A stretch of 64,000 bases of DNA, taken from CAZMXP01 sp964570285 (lineage in GTDB: Bacteria; Planctomycetota; PLA2). Positions within the stretch are counted from its first letter, which is position 1; each line of letters starts with the position of its first letter. Of the stretch, positions 44,010 through 52,865 are shown in pieces. The DNA is taken from assembly GCA_964570285.1 (NCBI GenBank), contig CAZMXP010000004.1:76066-140065 (forward strand), read 5' to 3'. The notes under the pieces were generated by a model that worked only from the letters and a program-made list of their open reading frames with translations, had not been told where the DNA came from and searched no databases. Both the position numbers and the translations under genes were made by a program.

Positions 44010-45367
44010 GCGCGCGCGGGATCGCGCTGCTGCTGCTGCCGCTGGCGGCGGCGGCGCACGGCGGCGAGGACGCGCTCGACCTGCTGCGGCGCCGGATGCA
44101 GGAGGCGAAGGACAAGGTCTTCCCGGCGCTCGTGCACATCGTCAACGTCGAGGAGAACCTCGTCGGCGGGCGCAAGGAGCGCAGCGTCAGCACCGGCAGC
44201 GGCTTCTTCATCGACGCGCTCGGGCACATCGTCACGAACTTCCACGTCGCGGGCACGACGGCCCGGCTCACCGTCACGCTCGCCAACCGGCAGCAGGTGA
44301 AGGCGGACCTCGTCGCCGGCGACCCCTACACCGACGTGGCGCTGCTGCGCGTCGACCCGAGGCAGGCCTTCCCCGACGGCAAGCCGAGCTTCGCGACGCT
44401 CGGCAGCTCCGCGGCGATCCGCGAGGGGGAGTTCGTCATGGCGATGGGGTCGCCGCTCTCGCTCTCGCGGTCGGTCTCGTTCGGGATCGTCTCCTGCCGC
44501 AACCGCATCCTCGACACGATGCGGCTCGCCGGCCACGAGACCGGGGAGTTCAACACGTGGATCCAGACGGACGCGGCGATCAACCCCGGCAACAGCGGCG
44601 GCCCGCTCGTCAACCTCGACGGCGAGGTCATCGGCCTCAACACCCGCGCGAACCTCTCGGCGAACAACATCGGCTTCGCGATCCCGAGCGACGTCGTGCG
44701 CGACGTCGTCCGGGCCCTGCTCGCGCACGGCCGGGTGCCGCGCGCGTGGCTCGGCCTGCGCCTCCAGCCGATCGACGCCGTCGAGAACACGTCGCTCGGC
44801 GGCCTCGGCGAGGGCGTCCTCGTCGCCGCGGTCGCCAACGGCTCGCCGGCGGCGCTCGCGGGCATCCGCCCGGGCGACTTCATCACGCAGCTCGACGGCG
44901 CGCCCTTCTCCGCCCGCTTCGACGAGGACGTGCCCGACCTCTATCGCCGCATCTCCGCGCTCGATCCCGCCCGCGCGGCGCGCCTGACGGTGTCGCGCGG
45001 CGGCGAGAGGCGCTCCGTCGAGGTCACCCCCGAGCCTCTCGGCGAGCAGGTCGGCCGCGAGGTGAGCATCCCCGAGTGGGGCATCACCGTGAGCGCGATC
45101 ACCGACGGCATGCAGCGCGAACTGGGCCTCGAAGACGCGGCGGGGGTCATCGTCACCGGCATCTCGGCCGGCAGCCCCGCCGTGAACAGGCTGAGCCCGG
45201 GCGACGTCGTGCGCACCGTCGGCCGCGCGACCATCGCGGATCTCCCCGCCTTCCTCGCGGCGGTGAAGCGTTCCGCCGCGGCGCGCGAGCCCCTCGTGCG
45301 CCTCGTCTACCGCCAGGGGGCGACCCTCGACGTGACCGTGCTGCGCCCCACCTACCCCGAGGACTGA
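44006..45367 (+). CDS. HtrA/DegP-like serine protease with two PDZ domains
   Basis: A 453-aa exported protease. The signal peptide is short (GIALLLLPLAAAAHGGED). The trypsin fold has the triad His80 (VTNFHVAGTT), Asp110 (DPYTDVALL) and Ser197 (INPGNSGGPLVNLDGEVIG). Two PDZ domains follow (about 255-345 with VAAVANGSPAALAGIRPGDFI, and 370-450 with VTGISAGSPAVNRLSPGDVV). It probably cleaves or refolds damaged periplasmic proteins. Start coupled to trxA; the next gene is a related protein without the triad. Confidence 0.95.
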   Translation: MSARGIALLLLPLAAAAHGGEDALDLLRRRMQEAKDKVFPALVHIVNVEENLVGGRKERSVSTGSGFFIDALGHIVTNFHVAGTTARLTVTLANRQQVKADLVAGDPYTDVALLRVDPRQAFPDGKPSFATLGSSAAIREGEFVMAMGSPLSLSRSVSFGIVSCRNRILDTMRLAGHETGEFNTWIQTDAAINPGNSGGPLVNLDGEVIGLNTRANLSANNIGFAIPSDVVRDVVRALLAHGRVPRAWLGLRLQPIDAVENTSLGGLGEGVLVAAVANGSPAALAGIRPGDFITQLDGAPFSARFDEDVPDLYRRISALDPARAARLTVSRGGERRSVEVTPEPLGEQVGREVSIPEWGITVSAITDGMQRELGLEDAAGVIVTGISAGSPAVNRLSPGDVVRTVGRATIADLPAFLAAVKRSAAAREPLVRLVYRQGATLDVTVLRPTYPED

Positions 45368-45370
45368 GTC

Positions 45371-46747
45371 GTGCGCCGGTTCACCCTTCTGCTCCTCCCG
45401 TGCCTCCCGGTCCTCGCCGGGGAGCCCATCGACCGCCTCTATGTCGCGCGGCTCACGACCGAGCGCCCGGGCGTCGCAGGCCCCGACCGCCAGACGCTTG
45501 CGGCCCCCGCGGTGCCGGTCGGGCCCGACGGCCTGCTCCTCGTCGTCGGCTTCTCGATCGACCCGCCCGACGGCCCGAGCGAGGCCGTGCGCGTGCACGC
45601 GATCGCGCCCGACGGCAGCGAATGGCCCGCGCGACTGCTCGGCGGCGACAAGGACCTCAACTGCACCTTCTTCCGGCTGGAGACGGCACCGGGCCAGGGA
45701 CCCCTCCCCGAGCCCCTCCCCATCCGCCCCACGCCGCTCGCCGCCGGCGACGAGGTGCTCGTCCTCGCCCGCCAGGGCGAACTGCTCCGCTACGCGGGCC
45801 GCACCGTCGAGACGCGCATCGACGCGGTCGGCCCCGCCCCCGACGGCTTTGGCCTCATCCCGGAGGCGCGCGGGGAGTGGCGCGGCAGCGTCGTGGTCGA
45901 TCGCATGGGGCGCCTTGCGGGCTTTCTCGACCTGCGGCCGACGATGCGCGAGGGCACCGGCGTGATGCTCGGCGTCGGCTCGCAGACCGTCGTCGTCGTG
46001 CCCGTGTCGGCCTATGCGGCGCGCATCGCGCACCCGCCGGAGCCGCGGCCGAAGGAGCGCGCCGCCGTGCCGCGGCGCGAGCGGCCGTGGATCGGCGTCA
46101 CGCTGTCGCCGTGCGATGCCGACCACGAGGCCTACTTCGGCATCGGCAAGGACGAGAAGGGCGCCTTCGTCACGAGCGTGACCCCCGGGTCGCCTGCGGC
46201 CCGGGCGGGGCTTCAAGTCTTCGATCTCGTGCACCAGATCGGCGACCTCCGCCTCGACTTCGAGAGCCGGCCGGAATTCGCGCGGCTGCTGCGCGACGTG
46301 CAGGAGCTCGCGCTCGGCAAGGAGCTCGCCTGCCGCGTGACGCGCTTCGTCGCGCGCGAGGACGGCAGCTACGAGGCGCGCGAGGTCGCGCTGGCGCTGA
46401 CGCTCGCGGCGCGGCCCGCCGGCTTCGAGGAGATGCCCGACACCGAGGTGCCGCTCGTGGGCATCCGGGTGAGGCCCGCGACGCAGGACTGGCTGCGCAA
46501 CGCGCGGCTGCCGGAGCAGCTTGCGGGTCTTGTGGCCATGCGCGTGGAGGCCGCCTCCTCGGCCCGCCTCGGGGGGCTCATTCCCGGGGACCTGATCCTC
46601 GAGGTGGACCAGACTCCGGTGGCCGACGGCGGCGCGCTCGTCGCGGCGCTCGACGCCGCGAAGCAGGCGGGCCGGGAGAAGGCGGTCTTCTTCGTGCGGC
46701 GCGGCGCCGAGACGCTCTTCCTCGCGATCACGCTGGACGGCTCGTGA
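45371..46747 (+). CDS. HtrA-like protein lacking the catalytic triad, with two PDZ domains
   Basis: A 458-aa protein, exported (RRFTLLLLPCLPVLAG), starting at GTG 45371, three bases after the HtrA stop. The first 230 residues can be aligned loosely with a trypsin fold (GPDGLLLVVGFSID, GSVVVDRMGRLAGFLD), but no TNxHV, no DxA catalytic pattern and no GNSGG are present. Two PDZ domains follow (VTSVTPGSPAARAGLQVFDLV; RVEAASSARLGGLIPGDLI). It is probably a regulator or adaptor of the adjacent active protease; this is inferred from pairing and loss of residues. Confidence 0.8.
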   Translation: MRRFTLLLLPCLPVLAGEPIDRLYVARLTTERPGVAGPDRQTLAAPAVPVGPDGLLLVVGFSIDPPDGPSEAVRVHAIAPDGSEWPARLLGGDKDLNCTFFRLETAPGQGPLPEPLPIRPTPLAAGDEVLVLARQGELLRYAGRTVETRIDAVGPAPDGFGLIPEARGEWRGSVVVDRMGRLAGFLDLRPTMREGTGVMLGVGSQTVVVVPVSAYAARIAHPPEPRPKERAAVPRRERPWIGVTLSPCDADHEAYFGIGKDEKGAFVTSVTPGSPAARAGLQVFDLVHQIGDLRLDFESRPEFARLLRDVQELALGKELACRVTRFVAREDGSYEAREVALALTLAARPAGFEEMPDTEVPLVGIRVRPATQDWLRNARLPEQLAGLVAMRVEAASSARLGGLIPGDLILEVDQTPVADGGALVAALDAAKQAGREKAVFFVRRGAETLFLAITLDGS

Positions 46748-47208
46748 GCGAGCAGGAGAAGGCCGCCCGCTACGCGGAGGTCCTCGAGCAGGCGCGGGCG
46801 CTGCTCGACGGCTGCCCGGGCCCCGTCGCCGGCATGGCGTCGCTGGCCGCGCTGCTGAAGGAGCGCTTCGAGGGCTTCTTCTGGGTGGGGTTCTACCTGC
46901 CGCGGGCGGACGGGGCGCTGGTGGTGGGCCCCTATCAGGGCCCGCTCGCGTGCATGCTGCTGCCGCCGGGGAAGGGCGTCTGCGGTGCCGCCGCGCGCGA
47001 GCGCCGCTCGATCGTCGTGCCCGACGTCCACGCCTTCCCGGGCCACATCGCCTGCAACAGCGCGAGCCGGAGCGAGATCGTCGTTCCGGTGCTTCGCGAC
47101 GGGGACCTGCTGGCCGTGCTCGACGTGGACTCGACCGAACCTGCCGACTTCAGCGAGGTCGACCGGCGGGGGCTGGAGGCGCTGGCGGCCCTACTGGCGC
47201 AAATCTAA
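46744..47208 (+). CDS. msrC: Free methionine-(R)-sulfoxide reductase (GAF type)
   Basis: A 154-aa GAF-fold enzyme that reduces free Met-(R)-SO using thioredoxin. Signature: FFWVGFYLPRADGALVVGPY, QGPLACMLLPPGKGVCGAAA, and VPDVHAFPGHIACNSASRSE, which includes the three conserved Cys of the family. The GTG start overlaps the previous stop (GTGA). Placement in an operon with thioredoxin fits the reaction directly. A bidirectional hairpin follows. Confidence 0.94.
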   Translation: MSEQEKAARYAEVLEQARALLDGCPGPVAGMASLAALLKERFEGFFWVGFYLPRADGALVVGPYQGPLACMLLPPGKGVCGAAARERRSIVVPDVHAFPGHIACNSASRSEIVVPVLRDGDLLAVLDVDSTEPADFSEVDRRGLEALAALLAQI

Positions 47209-47210
47209 GA

Positions 47211-47235
47211 GGGGCCGGGCATTGCGCCCGGCCCC
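47211..47235. terminator. Bidirectional hairpin after the trxA-msrC operon
   Basis: GGGGCCGGGC (47211-47220) pairs with GCCCGGCCCC (47226-47235) around ATTGC, two bases after the msrC stop, and is followed by GTAGAGCTTTT. It also lies just beyond the convergent small frame ending at 47246. Confidence 0.75.
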
Positions 47236-47245
47236 GTAGAGCTTT

Positions 47246-47395
47246 TCACGACGCCTGAAGCGGGTGGGTGGGATAGGGTACGGTACGGAAGAGGGAACTG
47301 GGCGCCGTGACGGTCGAGACATGGCCATAACTGAGGATCTGGAGGTAGGTTGCATCCGTTGTCTCGGCAATGCTGAAAGTCGTTCGGAGTGCCAT
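47246..47395 (-). CDS. Possible small protein with own promoter
   Basis: A 49-codon frame starting MALRTTFSIAETTDATYLQI. Composition is less GC-rich than the neighbours. AAGG lies six bases before the ATG, and TATACT lies about 39 bases upstream. The product is polar with no transmembrane segment or known motif. It ends at a shared hairpin. It may be a real short gene, or an ncRNA with a chance frame. The rest of this gap, 47467-47717, shows no gene beyond G-rich tracts. Confidence 0.35.
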   Translation of the reverse strand: MALRTTFSIAETTDATYLQILSYGHVSTVTAPSSLFRTVPYPTHPLQAS

Positions 47396-47433
47396 GTCCC
47401 GCCTTGGCTCTTTTGTTTTCAAAGCTCTACCCC

Positions 47434-47466
47434 AGTATACGCAAGCGGCGTACCGTTCGGACGGTA
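47434..47466 (-). promoter_or_regulatory. -10 box with adjacent palindromic operator-like site
   Basis: TATACT (47439-47434 on the minus strand) lies 11 bases from a symmetric site TACCGTTCGGACGGTA (47451-47466), which has perfect 6-bp arms. The site falls around the expected -35 position, as for a repressor or activator operator. Confidence 0.45.
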
Positions 47467-47717
47467 ATTCCCGAAATGCGAGACTGGGCTGGTTGGGGCG
47501 AGGTTCTGGGGGGTCGGGGGGCACGGAATCGTGCCAAGTGTCCCCGGAAGAGAGCGCTTCTGGCACTCCAGCCGGGTCACCCCCCCGTAGGCGGCGGCCG
47601 GAGGCAATCCCCGGCTTTCGAGGCTCCCGATCGCTATGCTGCCGCCCATCCAGGCGGGGTATCCAGGCATGAAGGCGGCGCAGAGGACGGCGGACGGTAG
47701 GGCGGGCGGGAGCGTGC

Positions 47718-49649
47718 GTGACGGCGCAGACCTTCCAGGGCAAGACGCTCTATCCGTTCCAGCAGCGCGCGATCGAGGCGATCGATGCCGGCCGGTCGGT
47801 GATCGTCGCCGCGCCCACCGGCGCGGGCAAGACGCTCGTGGCCGACTACGCGATCGAGCACTCGTTCATGGACGGGCGCCGGATCGTCTATACCGCCCCG
47901 ATCAAGGCGCTCTCGAACCAGAAGTTCCGCGACTTCCGCGCCGAGCACGGCGACGACGTCGGCATCATGACCGGGGACGTCACGATCAACGCGGAGGCGC
48001 CGCTGCTGATCATGACGACCGAGGTCTTCCGCAACACGATCTTCGAGAGCCCCGAGCGCCTCGAGCCGGTGACCTTCGTCGTCTTCGACGAGGTCCACTA
48101 CCTCGACGACGAGGAGCGGGGCACGGTCTGGGAGGAGTCGATCCTCTACGCCCCCTCCCACATCCGGATCGTCGCGCTCAGCGCGACCATCCCCAACATC
48201 GAGCAGCTCGCCGGCTGGATGCGGCGGACGCGCAAGTCCGAGGTGGATGTCGTCGTCGAGGAGCAGCGCCCGGTGCCGCTGCACCACTACTTCTACGTGC
48301 CCGAGGCGGGCCCCCGGGACCTGCGCCAGCTCAAGGGGGTGCTCGCGAAGGCGCCGCGCAACCGCCGCTTCCGCAGCGAGGGCTTCCCGCGCCACCCGAT
48401 CGCCTACGTCGTGCGCGAGAGCTGGCTGCCGGCGCTCTACTTCGCCTTCTCGCGGCGCGACTGCGAGCTGCTCTGCGAGCGCGAGGCGCGGGCGAACGAC
48501 CTGCTCGAGGACAGCGAGCGGCGGCAGATCCTTGCGCTCTTCGACGACCTGGCCCGGCGCTACGAGGTCGACGGGCAGGCGGGGACCGCGCGGCTCCGCC
48601 ACCTCGCCTCGCGCGGCACGCTCTACCACCACGCGGGCCTGCTGCCGATCCAGAAGGAGATCGTCGAACGCCTCTTCACGACAGGCGGCGTGAAGCTGCT
48701 CTTCGCGACGGAGACCTTCGCGCTCGGCGTCAACATGCCGGCGAAGTGCGTCGTCTTCGACACGCTGCGCAAGTTCGACGGCGTGGACGTGCGCATCATG
48801 AAGACCCGCGACTACCAGCAGATGGCGGGGCGCGCGGGCCGGCAGGGCATGGACAAGGAGGGGCTCGTCCTCTCGAAGATCGACATCGAGGAGGCGAGCT
48901 TCGCCGCGCTGCAGCGCGTCACCGAGGGCACCAACGAGCCGGTGCTGAGCCGCTTCAACCTCTCCTACGCGACGCTGCTGAACCTCTACCTCCGCCTCGG
49001 CGAGGGGGTCTACACCGCCTACGACCGGAGCTTCGCGCACTACCAGCAGACCAAGGCCGAGCGGCGCGAGGCGGCGCCGAGGAACCGGGTCATCGCCCGG
49101 CGCATGCGCATCCTCCGCGAGCGCGGCTACGCCGGCGAGAGCGGCACGACCCCCCGCGGCGAACTCGCGCGCAAGATCAGCGGCTACGAGATCCAGGTGA
49201 CGGAGTTCTACTTCGCGGGCCTCTTCGAGCGGGCGTCGGTGCTGGAACTCGCGGCGCTCTTCGTCGCGATCGTCTACGAGGCGCGCAAGATGGACGACAC
49301 CGACCCGGTCCGCATCCCCGGCATGGAGAAGGAGGCGATCGCGCTGGTGCGGGACTGGACGCTGGACGAGCAGCGGGCGGAGCTCGCGGAGCTGCTGAAA
49401 CGCCCCGATTTCGGGCTCAATGCGGTGGTGTTCGCGTGGGTCAAGGAGGTCTCCTTCGAGGACCTGCGCCGCTTCACGAACGTCTCCGAGGGCGACCTCG
49501 TCCGTACGCTCCGCATGGCGCTCCAGCTGATGCGGCAGCTCCGCCGGGTCATCGACCGGAAGGACCCCCTCGGGGACAAGCTCGACGAGGCGGCCCGGCG
49601 GATGGACCGCGACGTCGTGGATGCGCGGCGGCAGCTCGAGCTGGGGTAG
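47718..49649 (+). CDS. Ski2/Mtr4-like DEVH-box RNA helicase with DSHCT-type C-terminus
   Basis: A 643-aa superfamily 2 helicase. Motif I APTGAGKT, Ia TAPIKALSNQKFRDF, II DEVHY, III SATI, then FATETFALGVNMP and VI QMAGRAGRQG. The C-terminal 200 residues (SRFNLSYATLLNLYLR, IRIPGMEKEAIALVRDW) look like the helical domain of Ski2/Mtr4 proteins that feed RNA to exonucleases. Bacterial homologs are known in several phyla. GTG at 47718 follows GGGAG. Its stop TAG is the first half of the next gene's TAGACT box. Confidence 0.93.
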   Translation: MTAQTFQGKTLYPFQQRAIEAIDAGRSVIVAAPTGAGKTLVADYAIEHSFMDGRRIVYTAPIKALSNQKFRDFRAEHGDDVGIMTGDVTINAEAPLLIMTTEVFRNTIFESPERLEPVTFVVFDEVHYLDDEERGTVWEESILYAPSHIRIVALSATIPNIEQLAGWMRRTRKSEVDVVVEEQRPVPLHHYFYVPEAGPRDLRQLKGVLAKAPRNRRFRSEGFPRHPIAYVVRESWLPALYFAFSRRDCELLCEREARANDLLEDSERRQILALFDDLARRYEVDGQAGTARLRHLASRGTLYHHAGLLPIQKEIVERLFTTGGVKLLFATETFALGVNMPAKCVVFDTLRKFDGVDVRIMKTRDYQQMAGRAGRQGMDKEGLVLSKIDIEEASFAALQRVTEGTNEPVLSRFNLSYATLLNLYLRLGEGVYTAYDRSFAHYQQTKAERREAAPRNRVIARRMRILRERGYAGESGTTPRGELARKISGYEIQVTEFYFAGLFERASVLELAALFVAIVYEARKMDDTDPVRIPGMEKEAIALVRDWTLDEQRAELAELLKRPDFGLNAVVFAWVKEVSFEDLRRFTNVSEGDLVRTLRMALQLMRQLRRVIDRKDPLGDKLDEAARRMDRDVVDARRQLELG

Positions 49650-49652
49650 ACT
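49647..49652 (+). promoter_or_regulatory. TAGACT -10-like box starting with the upstream stop codon
   Basis: TAG of TAGACT is the helicase stop codon; the kinase 4 ATG comes six bases after the hexamer. Same geometry as at thiD, and no Shine-Dalgarno. Confidence 0.6.
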
Positions 49653-49658
49653 GGGGCG

Positions 49659-51626
49659 ATGGCGCGCCGAAAGAGCGAGGAAGACGAGCCCGAACGGCCG
49701 GCGAAGGGCAAGAAGGCCCCGGCGGCCAGGGACCTCGGCTCCGACACCTCCCCCGACACCAAGCTGGTCAACGCGCTCGAGTCGGACCCGGGCTTCTTCA
49801 AGGACCCGCTCATCGGCCAGACGCTCGGCAAGTGCAAGATCGGCAAGCTGCTCGGCGAGGGCAAGACCGCCGTGGTCTATCGCGCCCTGTACGAGCCGCT
49901 CAAGCGCACGGTCGCCGTCAAGGTGCTGCAGGAGCACATGAAGCGGGTGCCCGCGGTGCTGCGCGTCTTCCAGCAGGAGGGCAAGGCGGTCGCCGCGCTC
50001 GACCACGAGAACATCCTCAAGATCTACGACGTCGGCGAGGACAAGGGCCAGCACTACCTCGTGCTCGAGCTGCTGAAGGGGCGCGACCTGCTCAAACGCA
50101 TCGAGGAGTGCGGCGAGGAGGGGCTCCCGCTCGAGGAGGCGGTGGACTACGTGCGGCAGGCCGCCGCCGGGCTCGCCGCGGCCCACCGGAAAAACCTCGT
50201 CCACCGCGACATCAAGCCGCAGAACCTCGTCGTCGAGCCCGGCGGCACGCTCAAGATCGTCGACTTCGGCCTCGCCGCCGACGTCGAGGGGGCCTTCGCC
50301 GGGGGCCGGCTCGGCACGCCGCACTACATGTCCCCCGAGCAGTGCCGCGGCGAGGGCGCCCGCACGGCCTCCGACATCTACGCGCTCGGCATCACGCTCT
50401 TCCACATGCTGGTCGGCCACCCGCCCTACTCGGGGCTGCACACGACCGAGGAGATCATCGCGGAGCACCTGAAGGGCCAGAAACTCGAGCCCGAGAAGCT
50501 CCGCCGCGGCCTCCCGCGCGGCGTCGCCGACCTGCTGCGCAAGATGACGCGGATGGACCCCGACGCGCGGCCGTCGGCGAAGGAGCTGACGGAGACCCTC
50601 GCGAAGTTCACGCCCGAGCAGCTGGGCGATGAGAAGGGGGCACGGGGGCGCGGGCGCCGGGGCGGGCGCACCGGCGCGAAGGCGGTGCCCCCGATGGCGA
50701 TCGCCGGCGGCGTCGTCGTCCTCGGGATCCTCGTCGCGGTCTTCCTCGGCGGCAAGGACGCGCCGCCGGAGGAGACCCCCAAGGCCACCCCCCCGGCCCC
50801 CCCCGAAATCGCCGCGCAGGACCGGCCCAGCAAGCCGGAACCGTCCAAGGTCAACCGGACCCTCGAGCAGGAACTGAAACAGCTGATCGCCGACGCGGTG
50901 CGCGAGGAGGGCACCGGCAACTTCGTCGAGGCGCACAGCATCTACACGCAGGTGAAACTCAAGAGCAAGCCCGACCACCCGCTCTACAAGCAGGCGGACG
51001 CCGCGGCGAACCTGCTCAAGGAGCGCATCAACGCGGAGAAGAGGCAGGGGAAGGAGCGAAAGCCGTTCATCACCGCCGCCGACAGCGAGCGGGCGGGCGC
51101 GGAGTACCTCGAGCGGCAGGAGGAGTTCCGGCTGCTGCTCCGCTCGTTCCAGGTCACCGCGGTGCGCACCGAGCTGGATGCGCTGATCGCCCGCACGCGC
51201 GAGGCGACGCCGGAGCGCGCGGTGATCGAGGAGGGGATCCGCCGTCTCGCCCACCTCGAGGCGCTGATGGGGATCCTGCGCGGGCGGGCCAGCACGCTGT
51301 CGGGCGGCAAGGAGTACTGGTCGAAGTACGACAGCAACGCGTCGCCGGACCAGGTCGTGGATGACGCCGACGAGAAGGGCATCCGCGTGCGCGACACCGC
51401 GATCAACCGCGAGGACGTCTACCCGTGGGCGGGGCTCGCGCCGAAGGTCGTGATCCGCTTCCTCGACGCGCTGCGGAGCGCGCGGAGCGGCACCGAGTGC
51501 CTCTGGGTGGCCTACTACTGCCAGCTTCTCGCGGATCCGGTCGCGGACGTCTACTTCGACCAGGCGATCCTGCTCGACAGCAGCGCCGAGATGGCGGCGG
51601 AGGTCCGGGCGCTGCGCGGATCCTGA
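49659..51626 (+). CDS. Hanks-type Ser/Thr protein kinase 4 with transmembrane helix
   Basis: A 655-aa protein. After a charged N-terminus, the kinase domain (about 48-325) has LLGEGKTAVVYRA (with a Lys where most paralogs have Gly), VAVKVLQ, HRDIKPQNLV, DFGLAA and YMSPEQCRGEGARTASD. One transmembrane helix follows (AIAGGVVVLGILVAVFLG, about 347-365), then a Pro-rich linker coded by paired C-tracts (50788-50804) and an extracytoplasmic helical domain (about 390-655) with no recognised family. It differs from kinases 1-3 in loop sequences, so it is an older paralog. Confidence 0.93.
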   Translation: MARRKSEEDEPERPAKGKKAPAARDLGSDTSPDTKLVNALESDPGFFKDPLIGQTLGKCKIGKLLGEGKTAVVYRALYEPLKRTVAVKVLQEHMKRVPAVLRVFQQEGKAVAALDHENILKIYDVGEDKGQHYLVLELLKGRDLLKRIEECGEEGLPLEEAVDYVRQAAAGLAAAHRKNLVHRDIKPQNLVVEPGGTLKIVDFGLAADVEGAFAGGRLGTPHYMSPEQCRGEGARTASDIYALGITLFHMLVGHPPYSGLHTTEEIIAEHLKGQKLEPEKLRRGLPRGVADLLRKMTRMDPDARPSAKELTETLAKFTPEQLGDEKGARGRGRRGGRTGAKAVPPMAIAGGVVVLGILVAVFLGGKDAPPEETPKATPPAPPEIAAQDRPSKPEPSKVNRTLEQELKQLIADAVREEGTGNFVEAHSIYTQVKLKSKPDHPLYKQADAAANLLKERINAEKRQGKERKPFITAADSERAGAEYLERQEEFRLLLRSFQVTAVRTELDALIARTREATPERAVIEEGIRRLAHLEALMGILRGRASTLSGGKEYWSKYDSNASPDQVVDDADEKGIRVRDTAINREDVYPWAGLAPKVVIRFLDALRSARSGTECLWVAYYCQLLADPVADVYFDQAILLDSSAEMAAEVRALRGS

Positions 51627-51682
51627 GGCCGGGCCCCGGGGGGTTGAACCGCGGCCGCGGGGTGGTAGAGTCGGGGACGGAC

Positions 51683-51757
51683 GCGGGCGTAGCTCAGTGG
51701 TAGAGCATCACGTTGCCAACGTGAGGGTCGTGAGTTCAAACCTCATCGCCCGCTCCA
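51683..51757 (+). tRNA. tRNA-Gly(GCC)
   Basis: Acceptor GCGGGCG pairs with CGCCCGC; D-arm GCTCAGTGGTAGAGC; anticodon loop TTGCCAA gives GCC; T-loop GTTCAAAC. Bases 51755-51757 read CCA, so the end is encoded or arises from the overlapping terminator stem. It decodes GGC, the expected major Gly codon here. Confidence 0.96.
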
Positions 51758-51792
51758 AAAAAGGCCCCCGCCAGAGCGCGGGGGCCTTTTTT
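51757..51792 (+). terminator. Canonical Rho-independent terminator of tRNA-Gly
   Basis: A6-GG-C5-GC (51757-51771) pairs perfectly with GC-G5-CC-T6 (51778-51792), with loop CAGAGC. The stem can extend by pairing the tRNA 3' CTCC with GGAG. The T6 run makes this the clearest intrinsic terminator in the window, and it can act in both directions. Confidence 0.92.
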
Positions 51793-51810
51793 GGAGTAAG
51801 AGGGACGCGT

Positions 51811-52836
51811 ATGGACGAGCTGCTGCGGGAACTCCTCCTGGTGCCGGGGGTTTCGGGATGCGAGGAGAGGGTGCGGGCGGTGGTGGGGCGGCACCTGCCT
51901 CCCGGCGTGACGGGCGGCGTGGATGCGATGGGGAACCTCGTCGCGACGCTCGGGGGCGGGGACGAGGCGATCCTCTTCGCGGCGCACATGGACGAGATCG
52001 GGTTCGTCGTCAGCGACGTGCGGGAGGACGGGTTCCTGCGGCTGAAGCCGGTCGGCGGCATCGATCCGCGCACCGTGCTCGGCCATGTGCTGCGCGTCGT
52101 CACGCGCGAGGGCGAACTGCTCGGCGTCGTCGGCGTGAACCCGCCCCACCTGATGCGCGACCGCGCCAAGGAGATGGGGGCGGTGCCCGAAGTGACGGAG
52201 ATGTACGTCGACATCGGCGCGAAGAGCCGCGAGGAGGCGCTCGCGCTCGGCGTCGCGCTGCTCGACTTCGCGGTGCTCGAGAAGGCGCCCTGCGTGGTGC
52301 ACGGCCGCCGGCTCGTCTGCCGCGGCCTCGACGACCGCATCGGCTGCTGGATCCTGCTCAAGGCGATGCATCGGCTGCGCGAGGAGACCTTCGCGCGAAA
52401 GGTGCACTTCGCCTTCACCGTGCAGGAGGAGGTCGGGCTGCGCGGGGCGCAGGTCCTCGCGCGGCGCATGGATCTCACGCACGTCTTCGCGGTGGACAGC
52501 GCATCCGCGGCCGACTACCCCATGGCGACCCGCGACCTGAGCCCCGCGCTGCTCGGCGGCGGCGCCTGCCTGCGCGTCTTCGACAACGCATCGATCATCC
52601 CCCCTGCGTTCACGCGCGAGATCGAGGGCATCGCGCGCGACGCGGGCATCCCCTGCCAGGTCATCTTCGGCGGAGGCGGCACCGACGTCGGCGCCTTCCA
52701 GTACGGCGGCGCGCGCTCGATGCCGCTCGGGATCCCGATGCGCTACACCCACGCGGCGGTCGAGATGGTCGACGAGGGCGACGTCGAGGCGACCCTCGAC
52801 CTCGTCTGCGCGCTCGCGCTCCGCTACGGCTCATGA
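51811..52836 (+). CDS. M42-family metallo-aminopeptidase
   Basis: A 341-aa dinuclear zinc or cobalt peptidase of the glutamyl-aminopeptidase/FrvX family, usually a cytoplasmic dodecamer that trims peptides. Metal and catalytic motifs: ILFAAHMDEIGFVV, RGLDDRIGCWIL, FTVQEEVGLRGAQV, FAVDSASAAD, GGGGTDVGAFQYGG and MRYTHAAVEMVDE. ATG at 51811 is the first start after the tRNA terminator; a weak GAGGG precedes it. An in-frame longer reading runs back through the tRNA and is rejected. Confidence 0.94.
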   Translation: MDELLRELLLVPGVSGCEERVRAVVGRHLPPGVTGGVDAMGNLVATLGGGDEAILFAAHMDEIGFVVSDVREDGFLRLKPVGGIDPRTVLGHVLRVVTREGELLGVVGVNPPHLMRDRAKEMGAVPEVTEMYVDIGAKSREEALALGVALLDFAVLEKAPCVVHGRRLVCRGLDDRIGCWILLKAMHRLREETFARKVHFAFTVQEEVGLRGAQVLARRMDLTHVFAVDSASAADYPMATRDLSPALLGGGACLRVFDNASIIPPAFTREIEGIARDAGIPCQVIFGGGGTDVGAFQYGGARSMPLGIPMRYTHAAVEMVDEGDVEATLDLVCALALRYGS

Positions 52837-52865
52837 GCGCGGCCGCGCCGGTCGAAGGAGGGGGT

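Noticed and set aside
47634..51254. 1206-codon open frame on minus
   Set aside because: It lies opposite the Ski2 helicase and kinase 4, both strongly supported by motifs.
51697..51810. N-terminal extension of the M42 peptidase
   Set aside because: The extension would translate tRNA-Gly and its terminator.
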